NCBI RefSeq assembly: GCF_020532605.1
Contig: NZ_JAJATW010000016.1
Coordinates: 1-64,000 of the forward strand
Direction: 5' to 3'
Source: Marinomonas algarum
GTDB lineage: Bacteria > Pseudomonadota > Gammaproteobacteria > Pseudomonadales > Marinomonadaceae
DNA length: 64,000 nt
Position 1 is the stretch's first letter; each line of letters opens with the position of its first letter. Made by a program: the position numbers and the translations under genes. Of the stretch, positions 54,939-64,000 are shown piece after piece. Under the pieces are notes generated by a model. That model did no database searches. It saw only the letters and a list, made by a program, of their open reading frames with translations, and was not told the origin of the DNA.

Positions 54939-57137
54939 ATGCCCACAATAAAAAATGCTCTCATTAACGATGTTATCCATACACATTGTTCCGACCCTTT
55001 TGGCTGCTTAGGACTGCAAGTGTCCGCGGATAAAAAGGGGTTGCAACTCAGCGTTTGGCAGCCTGCTGCTGCATCCATTACTGTCTTGGCCATAGCGTCT
55101 GATAAGGTTCTGGCGACCATGACCGCCTCCCCAAATAAGGGACTTTTTACCGCGGAATGGCCAGATTGCCACACCCCTTTTCATTATCGCTTAGCCATCA
55201 CCTACTCCGATGGCAACACTCACACCTTGGTCGACCCTTATCAGTTTTCAGACGCCACCTTTACGGACCCTGAACACCATCAAGCCAGTCTTTATAAAAG
55301 TCAAGGGGCGATTAAAACGGACGCGGTCGTCAATGAAACCTTATCTATTCAAGGGACTCGCTTTGCTGTCTATGCCCCCGCTGCTCGCTCTGTCTCGGTG
55401 GTCGGTGACTTTAATGGTTGGGATGGACGAACTCACCCCATGTCGAGCAATGGTGACGGCATTTGGCGTCTGTTTGTGCCTGACGTTCAACACGGCACCC
55501 GTTATAAATTTGAAATTCGTGCCCGTTCTGGGGACGTTTTGCCTCATCGTACCGACCCTTATGCTCAACGTATTGAACAATACCCATCGTTTGCCAGCGT
55601 GACCTGTTTTGACCATAAACACCAATGGCAAGACAATGACTGGGTAACGCGCCCTATCGTTGACCTGTACGAACACCCTATGAGTATTTACGAGTTACAC
55701 CTCGGGTCGTGGCGACGTAAAGAAGACAATCAGCCTTTAAGCTACCTTGAACTGATTGATGAGCTGGTGCCCTATGTCAAAGAAATGGGCTACACACACG
55801 TCGAACTGCTGCCCATCACAGAATACCCATTTGATGGTTCTTGGGGATATCAACCCGTCGGACTGTACGCCGTGACCTCGCGCTTTGGCACACCGGAAGA
55901 TTTTAAAGCACTGGTCGATGCACTCCACCGCGCTAACATCGGCGTTATAATGGATTGGGTGCCAGCGCACTTTCCAGCGGACAGTCATGGTCTTGCCAAT
56001 TTTGATGGCTCCAAACAATACGAATACCCAGACCCTAAAAAAGGCTGGCACCCTGAATGGAATTCGTTAATTTACGATTTTGGCAAAGAGCATGTGGTCA
56101 ACTATTTGATCAGCAATGCCGTCTACTGGCTCGAAGAGTTTCACATTGATGGCTTGCGTGTCGACGCTGTCGCCTCCATGTTGTATCTGGATTATTCCCG
56201 CGAAGATGGCGAATGGATTCCCAATAAAGACGGTGGCAATCACAACTACGAAGCCATCGATTTTCTCCGTCGTCTTAACGAAACCGTATACCTCAACCAC
56301 CCGCGCTGCTTCACCGTCGCCGAGGAATCCACTGCTTTTCCAGGTGTCTCAAAGCCTACTTACATGAATGGTTTAGGTTTTGGTTTTAAATGGAACATGG
56401 GCTGGATGAACGATTCATTGGCTTATATGCAAAAAGACCCCTTGTATCGTCAACACCACCAAGGCGACCTAAGCTTTAGCATGGTTTACGCGTTTGACGA
56501 GCAATTTGTACTGCCCATTTCCCACGACGAAGTAGTACACGGTAAAGGCTCAATGATCACCAAAATGCCGGGGGATACTTGGCAAAAATTTGCGAATTTG
56601 CGGGCTTTCTCAGCGTATATGTATTTTCATCCCGGGAAAAAACTCAACTTTATGGGCAATGAATTCGCCCAAGGCCAAGAGTGGAGCCATGAACGCTCTC
56701 TCGACTGGCACCTGTTAGAAATAGATTTTCATAAAGCGCAACATGCCCTGTCTAAAGACCTTAACCATCTTTACCAAAATGAGGCCAGTCTGCATCTGGA
56801 TCACGCCCCACAGAGCTTCGAATGGATTAGCCATGATGACAGCGCCAACAGCATTTTAGCCTTTGCTCGCTACAGCAAAAGTCGCGATGCACACAGTCTT
56901 GCGGTGATTAACTTTACCCCTATGCCCCACGGGCAATATCGCATTGGCGTGCCGAACGCGGGTCGTTACCAAGTTGTCATGGACACAGACGCCAGCCAAT
57001 ACACTGGCAGTGGTTTTGCGACACAGACAACCTATGAAACACAAGCAATAGGCAGTCACGGTCGTACGCACAGTATTGAGCTGCAGGTGCCGCCACTGGC
57101 CGGACTTCTGTTGCGTTGGATAGGAGACGCCATTTAA
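54939..57137 (+). CDS. glgB: 1,4-alpha-glucan branching enzyme
   Basis: Makes alpha-1,6 branches in glycogen. The 732-residue protein has the double N-terminal carbohydrate-binding layout (an N1 domain about 1-120, then CBM48, about 135-240, with VVGDFNGWDGRTHPM), followed by the GH13_9 barrel. Catalytic residues: nucleophile D409 in DGLRVDAVASMLYLDYSR, acid/base E462 in VAEESTAFPGV, and the stabilising Asp in PISHDEVVHGKGSM. GGAGAAGTG precedes the ATG. It starts 26 nt behind the PhK-like gene and overlaps glgX by one base (TAATG). Confidence 0.97.
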   Translation: MPTIKNALINDVIHTHCSDPFGCLGLQVSADKKGLQLSVWQPAAASITVLAIASDKVLATMTASPNKGLFTAEWPDCHTPFHYRLAITYSDGNTHTLVDPYQFSDATFTDPEHHQASLYKSQGAIKTDAVVNETLSIQGTRFAVYAPAARSVSVVGDFNGWDGRTHPMSSNGDGIWRLFVPDVQHGTRYKFEIRARSGDVLPHRTDPYAQRIEQYPSFASVTCFDHKHQWQDNDWVTRPIVDLYEHPMSIYELHLGSWRRKEDNQPLSYLELIDELVPYVKEMGYTHVELLPITEYPFDGSWGYQPVGLYAVTSRFGTPEDFKALVDALHRANIGVIMDWVPAHFPADSHGLANFDGSKQYEYPDPKKGWHPEWNSLIYDFGKEHVVNYLISNAVYWLEEFHIDGLRVDAVASMLYLDYSREDGEWIPNKDGGNHNYEAIDFLRRLNETVYLNHPRCFTVAEESTAFPGVSKPTYMNGLGFGFKWNMGWMNDSLAYMQKDPLYRQHHQGDLSFSMVYAFDEQFVLPISHDEVVHGKGSMITKMPGDTWQKFANLRAFSAYMYFHPGKKLNFMGNEFAQGQEWSHERSLDWHLLEIDFHKAQHALSKDLNHLYQNEASLHLDHAPQSFEWISHDDSANSILAFARYSKSRDAHSLAVINFTPMPHGQYRIGVPNAGRYQVVMDTDASQYTGSGFATQTTYETQAIGSHGRTHSIELQVPPLAGLLLRWIGDAI

Positions 57138-59167
57138 TGGCTATTCAAGAAGACACCATTGCGGTCGGTACTCCCTTTCCACTGGGTGCCACGGTCACCC
57201 AACAAGGTGTCAATTTTGCCGTAGTATCAGAGGACGCCAGTCAGTTGTTTCTGTGTTTGTTTGATGACAACGGACACGAACACGCTCGCATTGCTTTTCC
57301 TCATAAACACCGAGGCATCTGGCACATGGAAGTGCTTGGTGTCAGCGAAGGGCAACAGTATGGCCTGCGCGCTGATGGGCCGTTTCAACCTCAACATCAG
57401 CAGGTTTTTAATGTAAAAAAATTGCTTATCGACCCCTATGCCCGAGCGCTCAGCGAAAAGTTAGTCTGGCACCCAGACCAAGCGGCGGTTACCCAAGACG
57501 GTCACGCTAACTTGGTTGACTCTGCCCCCTACGTGCCCAAATCCATCGTGCGAACAATCACCGCGCCCAATCCTCGACCTGAGCGTGCCAAGGTTTCCCC
57601 CACCAGTCGCGCCCTATACGAGTTACATATAAAAGGCTTCAGTCAAAATTTGCCTATTGCCCCCGAACTAAAAGGCACCTATCTAGGGGTTATTTCCCCT
57701 GCGGGTATTGAGCATTTACAGAATTTGAATATCACCACGATTCAACTGATGCCCTGTTTCAGCTTTATGACTGAACGCCACTTACAAGCCTTAGACTTAC
57801 ACAATTATTGGGGGTACAACCCCATCAGCTTCTTTGCGCCAGAACCTTCCTACGCCATAAACGACGCGATTACAGAGTGTCAGCAAATGATTGATGGCCT
57901 GCGTCAGGCGGGCTTTGAAGTCATTTTAGACGTGGTATACAACCACACCGCTGAAAGTGAGCTTGACCAATCCAGCGTTAGCCTTCGCGGCCTCGATAAC
58001 ACGCGCTATTACCGCCATCAAGACGGTCAATATTTAAATTACACGGGATGTGGCAACTGCATCGATACCTACAGCCCCAGCAGTATTCGACTAATTTGTG
58101 ACAGTATGCGCTATTGGGTCGACATCATGGGAGTGGATGGCTTTCGCTTTGATTTGGGGGTGGATTTGGGGCGCACTGATCACGACTTCACCGCCAAAGC
58201 GCCCTTATTGCAGGCGATTCTACAAGACCCCGTATTGAGCAACTGTTGCCTAGTCATGGAGCCTTGGGACATCGGACCAAATGGCTATCAGGTTGGGCAA
58301 TTCCCCAAAGGTTTTTTAGAATGCAATGACCAGTATCGTGACACTGTGCGTCGCTTTTGGCGTGGTGATGACGGCATGGTGCCGGAGTTTGCAACGCGTT
58401 TTATGGGGTCAAGAGACTACTTTCATAAAGGCGAAAAAAGCGCCCTTAATTCGGTGAACTACATCACCTATCACGATGGCTACACATTGCGTGATTTGGT
58501 GTCCTACCAACATCGCCATAACCTTGCGAACATGGAAGACAACCGAGACGGTCACGGTGACAACATTAGCCAAAACTTTGGCGTCGAAGGCAAGACTCAA
58601 GACCCCAAGATCCAAGCACAACGACTCAATCAACAGCTTTGTTTTATCGCCACTTTATTGCTCAGCCAAGGCACGCCGCATCTTCTCGGTGGAGACGAGT
58701 TATCTCACTCCCAACAAGGCAATAACAACGCCTATTGCCAAGACAATGCACTCACTTGGCTGACTTGGGAAACCAACGAGACCCGCCGTACCTTACAAAA
58801 AACCATTGCCACACTGATGACCTTACGCAAACGCTACCCTATTCTGGCCGACCTGCACCTGGATGATGATCCTTTATATCAACACACACCAGCTGACCAA
58901 ATTGAGTGGATTCAGGAGCAAGGAACCCCCATGACAGGACAAAATTGGTCTGAAAAACAGCGCCACTATGTGTCGCTGACGATCGCACCGGCGGATCTTT
59001 CAGTGCGTTTTTGGATGGTGTTTTATAATACCGACACCCCTCTCACGGCGGCGCTCCCAAAAGGCCATAAAAACCTTAAGACGCTTTATGCCACACCGGG
59101 CATGTCCATCGTAGAAGGCGCACTCCATTGCGCCTACCGAGGCGTCTTTATCGGCCAGCTTGGTTAA
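57137..59167 (+). CDS. glgX: Glycogen debranching enzyme GlgX
   Basis: Isoamylase-type enzyme that removes short side chains from phosphorylase-limit glycogen. From the TAATG-linked ATG it has 676 residues (E. coli 657). CBM48 at about 12-125, GH13_11 barrel with RALYELHIKGFS, EVILDVVYNHTAE, the nucleophile D339 in GFRFDLGVDLG and acid/base E375 in VMEPWDIGPNGYQ, and the C-terminal sandwich domain. An upstream start at 57116 lies inside glgB and is rejected. The 3' end overlaps the convergent ABC transporter gene by 20 nt. GlgX usually partners GlgP, which is not in the window. Confidence 0.97.
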   Translation: MAIQEDTIAVGTPFPLGATVTQQGVNFAVVSEDASQLFLCLFDDNGHEHARIAFPHKHRGIWHMEVLGVSEGQQYGLRADGPFQPQHQQVFNVKKLLIDPYARALSEKLVWHPDQAAVTQDGHANLVDSAPYVPKSIVRTITAPNPRPERAKVSPTSRALYELHIKGFSQNLPIAPELKGTYLGVISPAGIEHLQNLNITTIQLMPCFSFMTERHLQALDLHNYWGYNPISFFAPEPSYAINDAITECQQMIDGLRQAGFEVILDVVYNHTAESELDQSSVSLRGLDNTRYYRHQDGQYLNYTGCGNCIDTYSPSSIRLICDSMRYWVDIMGVDGFRFDLGVDLGRTDHDFTAKAPLLQAILQDPVLSNCCLVMEPWDIGPNGYQVGQFPKGFLECNDQYRDTVRRFWRGDDGMVPEFATRFMGSRDYFHKGEKSALNSVNYITYHDGYTLRDLVSYQHRHNLANMEDNRDGHGDNISQNFGVEGKTQDPKIQAQRLNQQLCFIATLLLSQGTPHLLGGDELSHSQQGNNNAYCQDNALTWLTWETNETRRTLQKTIATLMTLRKRYPILADLHLDDDPLYQHTPADQIEWIQEQGTPMTGQNWSEKQRHYVSLTIAPADLSVRFWMVFYNTDTPLTAALPKGHKNLKTLYATPGMSIVEGALHCAYRGVFIGQLG

Positions 59168-60932
59168 ATTGCAAATCGGCTAGACGTTTGTACAGGGCAC
59201 AACGTTCGAGTAATTCGGCGTGTGTGCCTTGATCCACGATCTCCCCCTTATCCATTACCACAATGCGATCCGCGTTTAACACGGTGGCCAAACGATGGGC
59301 AATCACCAAGGTCGTTCTGCCTTTCATAAGAGGCTCTAATGCCGCTTGAACGGTATTCTCACTTTCGGCGTCTAATGCACTGGTCGCTTCGTCTAATAAG
59401 AGAATCGGAGCGTCTTTTAAAATCGCCCGCGCAATGGCAATACGCTGGCGTTGCCCACCCGATAAACGCACACCATCTTCACCAAGGCGGGTATCATAGC
59501 CTTGATCAAGACGCACAATAAATTCATGAGCATTGGCTTGCTCAGCAGCTTGTTGGATCGCCTTCTGGCTGGCCTCTCGATTGGCGTACCCTAGGTTTTC
59601 GGCGACACTTTGATCAAATAACACCGTTTCCTGTGGCACTAAAGCAAAACGCTGGCGTAATGCAGACAACGAATACTGACGAATATCTTGATTTGCCAAA
59701 CGAATATGGCCATGTTGAGGGTTATAGAACCGCAACAACAGCTCAAATAACGTCGATTTGCCCGCACCGGATGGCCCAACTAACGCCACCATTTCCCCTT
59801 GCTTAATGGAAAAAGACAGTTGATGCAAAGCGGGACGATCTGGACGTGTTGGGTAACAAAATGTGAGCTGATCAAACTCAATCAGCACCTTACCTTCTTC
59901 GCGTTGGGCTTGGTCATCGGTTGTGGTCTCAGAATACGCCAGAGTCCCCCCAACAATGTCACTTTTGGCTTTGAGCAATTCCATAATACGCTCAGCCGCA
60001 CCCGCCGCCCGTTGCAAATCGCCCATCACCTCAGACACCGCCCCCACAGCACCCGCGACAATCACCGAATAAAACAAGAAACTCGCCAAATCCCCTGGGC
60101 TGATTTCTCCTGAAATCACGCTCTTACCACCAAACCACAACATAACACCAATGCCACTCATCGACAGCAGAATCACCATCAGAGTCAACCAAGAGCGTTG
60201 CTGAATACGCTTGACACTCACGGTGAACGCCTTGTCTACCGCACCAGAAAAGCGCGTGACATCATGGTCTTCATGACCAAAAGCTTGCACCACCTTGATG
60301 TGCCTTAAGGCTTGCGATAAATACTGCCCCACATTGGCGATTTCATCTTGGCTGTTGCGCGACAAACGACGCACACGACGACCAAAAAAAATCACTGGCA
60401 CTACCACAAGAGGCACGCAGGCCAATAAAATCAGCGTTAATTTAAAGTGCATGACCAGTAAAAATGCAATCCCCCCCACCAGCATCAAGCTATTACGTAG
60501 GGCAATAGACAAGGAGGAGCCAATCACACTTTGAAGCAGCGTCGTGTCCGCGGTAATACGTGATTGGATTTCACTGGGCGAATTGTCTTCAAAAAAAGAA
60601 GGCGACAAGGTGAGTAAGTGCGCAAAAACCGATTGACGAATGTCAGCAACCACCCGCTCCCCAATCCAAGAAACAAGATAGAATCGGCAAAAACTGCCAA
60701 TACCCAACACAAACACCAGCCCCATAAACACCAGTAAGGCTTTATTTAAACCCGCCTGTGAACCGGAGGTTAACCCCTCATCAATCAGATATTGCAGGCC
60801 CTTACCCACACTTAACATGGTGCCAGCCGTAATCACCAAAGCCACCAGAGCGAATATAATTTGTCGACGATAAGGCCGTAAAAACACCAATAAGGTTTTC
60901 AGCCCAACTTTCACGTCCAGAGCATTGTTCAT
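59148..60932 (-). CDS. ABC exporter, fused membrane and ATPase domains (MsbA/LmrA-like)
   Basis: Half-size exporter (594 residues) that would work as a homodimer. Six membrane helices (about 25-310), then the ATPase with Walker A GPSGAGKST, Q-loop FALVPQETVLFDQ, signature VRLSGGQRQRIAIARA, Walker B ILLLDEATSALDAESE and H-loop VIAHRLATV. The group is like MsbA, ATM1-type or multidrug exporters; the N-terminal region lacks the MsbA-typical lipid-A context, so the substrate is open (drug, lipid or peptide). The ATG at 60932 is preferred over TTG at 60947, which has no SD. The gene overlaps glgX by 20 nt tail to tail. Confidence 0.9.
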   Translation of the reverse strand: MNNALDVKVGLKTLLVFLRPYRRQIIFALVALVITAGTMLSVGKGLQYLIDEGLTSGSQAGLNKALLVFMGLVFVLGIGSFCRFYLVSWIGERVVADIRQSVFAHLLTLSPSFFEDNSPSEIQSRITADTTLLQSVIGSSLSIALRNSLMLVGGIAFLLVMHFKLTLILLACVPLVVVPVIFFGRRVRRLSRNSQDEIANVGQYLSQALRHIKVVQAFGHEDHDVTRFSGAVDKAFTVSVKRIQQRSWLTLMVILLSMSGIGVMLWFGGKSVISGEISPGDLASFLFYSVIVAGAVGAVSEVMGDLQRAAGAAERIMELLKAKSDIVGGTLAYSETTTDDQAQREEGKVLIEFDQLTFCYPTRPDRPALHQLSFSIKQGEMVALVGPSGAGKSTLFELLLRFYNPQHGHIRLANQDIRQYSLSALRQRFALVPQETVLFDQSVAENLGYANREASQKAIQQAAEQANAHEFIVRLDQGYDTRLGEDGVRLSGGQRQRIAIARAILKDAPILLLDEATSALDAESENTVQAALEPLMKGRTTLVIAHRLATVLNADRIVVMDKGEIVDQGTHAELLERCALYKRLADLQFNQAGR

Positions 60933-61012
60933 AATGGAATCACTCAATCAGCATTAGATGACTCTACTATACCCTAGTGTTCCAGTCGCAATGGAAAAAC
61001 CACCGAAAATAA

Positions 61013-62572
61013 CTAATGCGCTTTAGATTCAAAGCCCATACGGAAACCACCCCAGTGCTTGCCATTAACAAAAATGGGGACAGACAGGTCGTGCAATATT
61101 TCGCCAGTATCACGTTTGTAGGTTTGTAATAAGAAGCTGTCAGTGTGCGCACCACAGCGCCCCCCTGTGGCATCGTTAAACAAACGTTTGCTGCGGTTGT
61201 TCACCAAGTCGGTTTGGTAATCTCCCGTGAGCGGTTGCGCAAACTTTTTATTATGGGTAGGAAAATAACCGTTCACATCCACGGCTCCAGCGAACATCAC
61301 CTCATGGTGTCGGTCTAAAATGGCCTCCTGAATCGCAGGAAACATACGGTCACTAAAAGTATCGTATTGCGTGTGATATTTCTGTGGGTTGGTGTTGTTA
61401 ATCGGTTGGTAATCTTTGGAGAACACCGCTTGTTGTGTCAGTTCCCCCTTTTCAATTGCGTTTTCAAATAACGTTGCAACGGCATGAGCGGCGTCTTTTG
61501 CCGCTGCCAGCAACTCAGAGAAAAACAATTCATTGTCTACTTTATCCAACTCGCGGAAGACCACTTCTGCGCCGTTGCTCAGCCCTGCCGCTTCAACAGA
61601 CAGACGATCACTGCGTTTAGAAATATCTTGCAAAGAACCACTGATACGTGAAATTGAACTGTTGATTTGCGTACTGGCCGCACCAAGCTCTTCCCCAGCA
61701 CTTTCAACTTCGCTAAGCACTGTTGAGGCGTGCTGAACCTCTTTGCTTAAGGAAATAAAACGCTGTGTTTCCCCTAGTAACGTCGTCGATAAGCTGTCGG
61801 TTAACTCTTTTAAGGAAGACATTTCATTGTTGGTCAATTGACTGTTTTGACGCACATCGGCCAATAACGTAGAGATCTGCTCGGAAGCCTGCGCACTTTT
61901 TCCAGCCAAAGATCGCACTTCATCCGCTACAACGGCAAAGCCGCGACCTTGTTCACCCGCTCGGGCGGCTTCAATGGCGGCATTCAGCGCCAATAAGTTG
62001 GTTTGTTCCGAGACAGCCTTGATCACATCAGTAATGCTGTCGATGTCATCCGCACTTTTGGTCAACAGAGCGAGCTGTGCGCTGGCGGCCTGTACTTTTT
62101 CGGTTAACTCATGGATCTGATCGGCACTTTGCGACAATGCGGCTTGAGCGGTCTGACTCGATGTCGCCGTTTCCGTCATGGTTTTAGTAAGGTGCCCTAA
62201 GTTATTCGACAAAGTGAGACCCGTATCCGATAAAGTCACCACGGCCTGACTGATTTGCTCGCTGTCATCGTGGGTCAGATGAATGTCTTTGCTCAGATTA
62301 TCAACAAAATGCGAGACCTCCGCCGCGCCCATGGCCATTTTAGACGTTGCTTTCGTCACCGTTTGACTGATATCAGCCATGGCACGATCGCTGGGCACAG
62401 AGGCGCTGTCAACACTCAGCATCGGCGCTGGCTTTTTCCACAGAGCAAAACTGGTTCCTATAGCAAACACCGCGCCCAAAGCCGCGTATTCAAGGGGAAT
62501 GACTTGTTGAATCCCTCCTGTTAAAAGAACCAGTAAAAGGCCTAAAAAACTGCCAAATTGTAAATACACCAT
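61013..62572 (-). CDS. Methyl-accepting chemotaxis protein with C-terminal sensor domain
   Basis: A 519-residue chemoreceptor with unusual order. Two short membrane helices (about 4-24 and 27-46) with almost no periplasmic domain, the signalling domain (about 70-345, hairpin tip [18 protein letters not shown] and [14 protein letters not shown]), and a C-terminal cytoplasmic module (about 370-519). That module reads like a Cache/PAS-type sensor: [61 protein letters not shown] and [22 protein letters not shown]. Similar C-terminal modules occur in receptors of Vibrio and Shewanella. The ATG at 62572 (AGGG seven nt upstream) is chosen; the ORF runs open 81 codons further into srkA's promoter region. 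It lies 80 nt before the ABC exporter gene on the same strand. Confidence 0.88.
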   Translation of the reverse strand: MVYLQFGSFLGLLLVLLTGGIQQVIPLEYAALGAVFAIGTSFALWKKPAPMLSVDSASVPSDRAMADISQTVTKATSKMAMGAAEVSHFVDNLSKDIHLTHDDSEQISQAVVTLSDTGLTLSNNLGHLTKTMTETATSSQTAQAALSQSADQIHELTEKVQAASAQLALLTKSADDIDSITDVIKAVSEQTNLLALNAAIEAARAGEQGRGFAVVADEVRSLAGKSAQASEQISTLLADVRQNSQLTNNEMSSLKELTDSLSTTLLGETQRFISLSKEVQHASTVLSEVESAGEELGAASTQINSSISRISGSLQDISKRSDRLSVEAAGLSNGAEVVFRELDKVDNELFFSELLAAAKDAAHAVATLFENAIEKGELTQQAVFSKDYQPINNTNPQKYHTQYDTFSDRMFPAIQEAILDRHHEVMFAGAVDVNGYFPTHNKKFAQPLTGDYQTDLVNNRSKRLFNDATGGRCGAHTDSFLLQTYKRDTGEILHDLSVPIFVNGKHWGGFRMGFESKAH

Positions 62573-62790
62573 GGACACACCCTGTTGATCATTATTATTT
62601 TCTCCAGTGTTTAACGCAGGCTGGTTTAGGTCAATGTAAAAAACCTCCCATAAGACTAAAGTCGTACGACGAACAACCCCTCTCTGTCCGTGACGGAGCA
62701 GCTTAATCGTCAAGAAAGCACACACAAAGGTGATAAATTGCCTTGAGATTCGGTAACATAACGACTCATACAACGAATAGAAGTGCCTCC

Positions 62791-63783
62791 ATGACAGACC
62801 ACCCCTACAGTTCACTTACTCCCGATCGTATTTTGGACGCCATTGACGCCTTAGGGTTTGAATGTGACGGCAGATTGACCGCTTTAAATTCATACGAAAA
62901 TCGTGTTTTTCAGGTTGGTATTGAGGATTCACAGCCACTGATCGCTAAGTTTTATCGGCCTGATCGTTGGTCTGAGGCGCAGATTCTTGAAGAACATCAC
63001 TTTTGTGCTGAACTCGCCGACGCTGAGTTCCCACTGGTCACACCGATGACACAGCAAAACGGCGACAGCCTTCATCGTGATGGCGCGTTTTATTTTACCC
63101 TTTTTCCTCGTTTTGGTGGTCATGCTCCCGAGTTGGACAATCTAGACACCATTGAGTTGTTAGGCCGTTCGTTAGGACGCTTACACATCACCGGACAAAA
63201 GCAGCACTTTGAACATCGTCCTAGTATTGATATTCAAAGCTATGGCGAAGACAGTCGCATTTTTTTACTCGATCACCAAATGATTCCCGCTTCATTAAGG
63301 GATGCCTACGCGACACTTACACGCGACATTCTTGACAAGGTCAAAGACGCGTTTGCTGCTTGCAATTACACCCCTATTCGGCTGCATGGCGATTGTCACC
63401 CAGGGAATATTTTATGGCGAGATGAACGCGCCGTGTTTGTGGACTTTGATGATTGCCGAATGGGGCCGGCCGTTCAAGATCTATGGATGCTGATGAGCGG
63501 CGACCGACAAGATCAAACGGTGCAACTTGAGGCCTTGCTAGAGGGCTATGAAATGTTTTGTGACTTCGATGACGCCGAGCTTATGTTAATTGAACCCTTA
63601 CGCGCACTCAGAATGATGCATTATGCGGCTTGGGTCGCCAGACGTTGGAAGGATCCTGCGTTTCCTAAGGCGTTTTCTTGGTTCAACACGGAGCGTTACT
63701 GGGCAGAACACATCTTGGCGCTGCGTGAGCAATACGCCACCTTGCACGAAGCCCCTTTGCGCCGCATCAGTGGTAATATGTGA
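62791..63783 (+). CDS. srkA: Stress response kinase A (SrkA/RdoA/YihE)
   Basis: Cytoplasmic aminoglycoside-phosphotransferase-fold Ser/Thr kinase (330 residues; E. coli 328) that protects against stress-induced death, notably opposing MazEF-linked damage, by family knowledge. The family start [36 protein letters not shown] (in two runs), catalytic [11 protein letters not shown], metal site [11 protein letters not shown] and tail [15 protein letters not shown] are visible. In E. coli srkA precedes dsbA; here it precedes recQ-like DNA. The ATG at 62791 is chosen over 62743, as homology begins near [12 protein letters not shown]. Confidence 0.95.
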   Translation: MTDHPYSSLTPDRILDAIDALGFECDGRLTALNSYENRVFQVGIEDSQPLIAKFYRPDRWSEAQILEEHHFCAELADAEFPLVTPMTQQNGDSLHRDGAFYFTLFPRFGGHAPELDNLDTIELLGRSLGRLHITGQKQHFEHRPSIDIQSYGEDSRIFLLDHQMIPASLRDAYATLTRDILDKVKDAFAACNYTPIRLHGDCHPGNILWRDERAVFVDFDDCRMGPAVQDLWMLMSGDRQDQTVQLEALLEGYEMFCDFDDAELMLIEPLRALRMMHYAAWVARRWKDPAFPKAFSWFNTERYWAEHILALREQYATLHEAPLRRISGNM

Positions 63784-63868
63784 TGTCGATGATGGCCTTA
63801 AACGTCATTTATTTCGACATGATTTTTCTCGATACACTCTTTTTCAACACAAGGAAGGACACTATCCA

Positions 63869-64000
63869 ATGACGGATTCAAGAACAGAGTTAACCACCGC
63901 ACTTCACACACAATTTGGCTTCGACCACTTTCGGAATGGTCAGCAACAAACCATCGAGCACTTGCTCGCCGGCCATTCTTCACTCGCTGTATTCCCAACA
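63869..64000 (+). CDS. RecQ-like DNA helicase, N-terminal fragment at the window edge
   Basis: The first 44 codons of a gene that continues past the window: MTDSRTELTTALHTQFGFDH, then FRNGQQQTIEHLLAGHSSLA and VFPT. Motif 0 of RecQ helicases (FGF..FRxGQ...I..LL.G) is clear, and the sequence stops just before the Walker A GxGKS. A strong SD, AAGGAAGGA, precedes the ATG. RecQ unwinds DNA at stalled forks. Full assignment needs the rest of the gene. Confidence 0.72.
   Translation, partial: MTDSRTELTTALHTQFGFDHFRNGQQQTIEHLLAGHSSLAVFPT

Noticed and set aside
62573-62815. N-terminal extension of the C-terminal-sensor chemoreceptor
   Set aside because: The extra 81 codons overlap the start of srkA and lack an SD. 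The membrane helix and AGGG-supported ATG at 62572 fit better.
1-64000. Search for CRISPR arrays, IS elements, phage genes and toxin-antitoxin pairs
   Set aside because: No repeated spacer-like units, inverted repeats flanking transposases, integrase or paired toxin-antitoxin ORFs were seen by eye.

Overview
This window looks like chromosomal DNA of a marine gammaproteobacterium, most likely Marinomonas or a close Oceanospirillales relative. The reasons are moderate GC, a complete Na+-translocating NADH:quinone reductase (Nqr) operon, the tig-clpP-clpX-lon-hupB-ppiD block, the mfd-csiV pair, and many genes with E. coli/Vibrio/Pseudomonas-like family membership. The genus is an inference; no rRNA gene is present to confirm it. 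I see no transposase, phage gene, CRISPR array or integrase, so this is mostly core and lightly accessory chromosome.

Layout. (1) 0.1-4.7 kb, minus: a SitA/YfeA-type metal-binding lipoprotein-like receptor behind a good Fur-box match, then rlmL (rRNA methylase), pyrD and a DUF2835 protein. (2) 4.8-11.8 kb, plus: a tightly overlapping MoxR-DUF58-DUF4381-VWA-VWA/TPR-BatD operon, followed by a DyP-type peroxidase. (3) 12.8-21.3 kb, minus: protein quality control (tig, clpP, clpX, lon, hupB, ppiD) with tRNA-Arg(TCT) before tig and tRNA-Asp(GTC) only 7 nt behind hupB. A sigma-32-like promoter precedes lon. A promoter plus terminator just upstream of tRNA-Arg outlines a possible ~100-nt small RNA. 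(4) 21.7-23.1 kb, plus: a YihY/BrkB membrane protein and a hypoxanthine phosphoribosyltransferase-like gene. (5) 23.2-31.8 kb, minus: nqrABCDEF-apbE-nqrM-sthA, which puts the sodium pump, its flavin transferase, its iron-site maturation factor and the soluble transhydrogenase in one unit.

(6) 32.3-36.9 kb, plus: folX, mfd, csiV. (7) 37-38.4 kb, minus: an M23 murein endopeptidase with LysM/OapA-like region. (8) 38.7-41.9 kb, plus: fdhD with a YdeP-type molybdopterin oxidoreductase, overlapping by 8 nt. (9) 42-46.4 kb, minus: a 1442-residue CHASE-PAS3-HisKA-HATPase-REC-REC-Hpt hybrid kinase. (10) 46.6-51.6 kb: ldhA, an inositol-monophosphatase-family enzyme, a SPOR lipoprotein, a YqaA membrane protein and a Cache-type chemoreceptor. 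(11) 51.8-59.2 kb, plus: a glycogen cluster made of a 1047-residue phosphorylase-kinase alpha/beta-like (GH15-like) protein, glgB and glgX, without glgA, glgC or glgP nearby. (12) 59.1-64 kb: an MsbA-like ABC exporter, a chemoreceptor with its sensor module at the C terminus, the stress kinase srkA, and the start of a recQ-like helicase cut by the window edge.

The most interesting items are the bacterial phosphorylase-kinase-like protein in a glycogen branching/debranching operon, the C-terminally sensing chemoreceptor, the candidate sRNA upstream of tRNA-Arg, and the tRNA-Asp embedded directly behind hupB. Nothing in the window is clearly a wholly new system.
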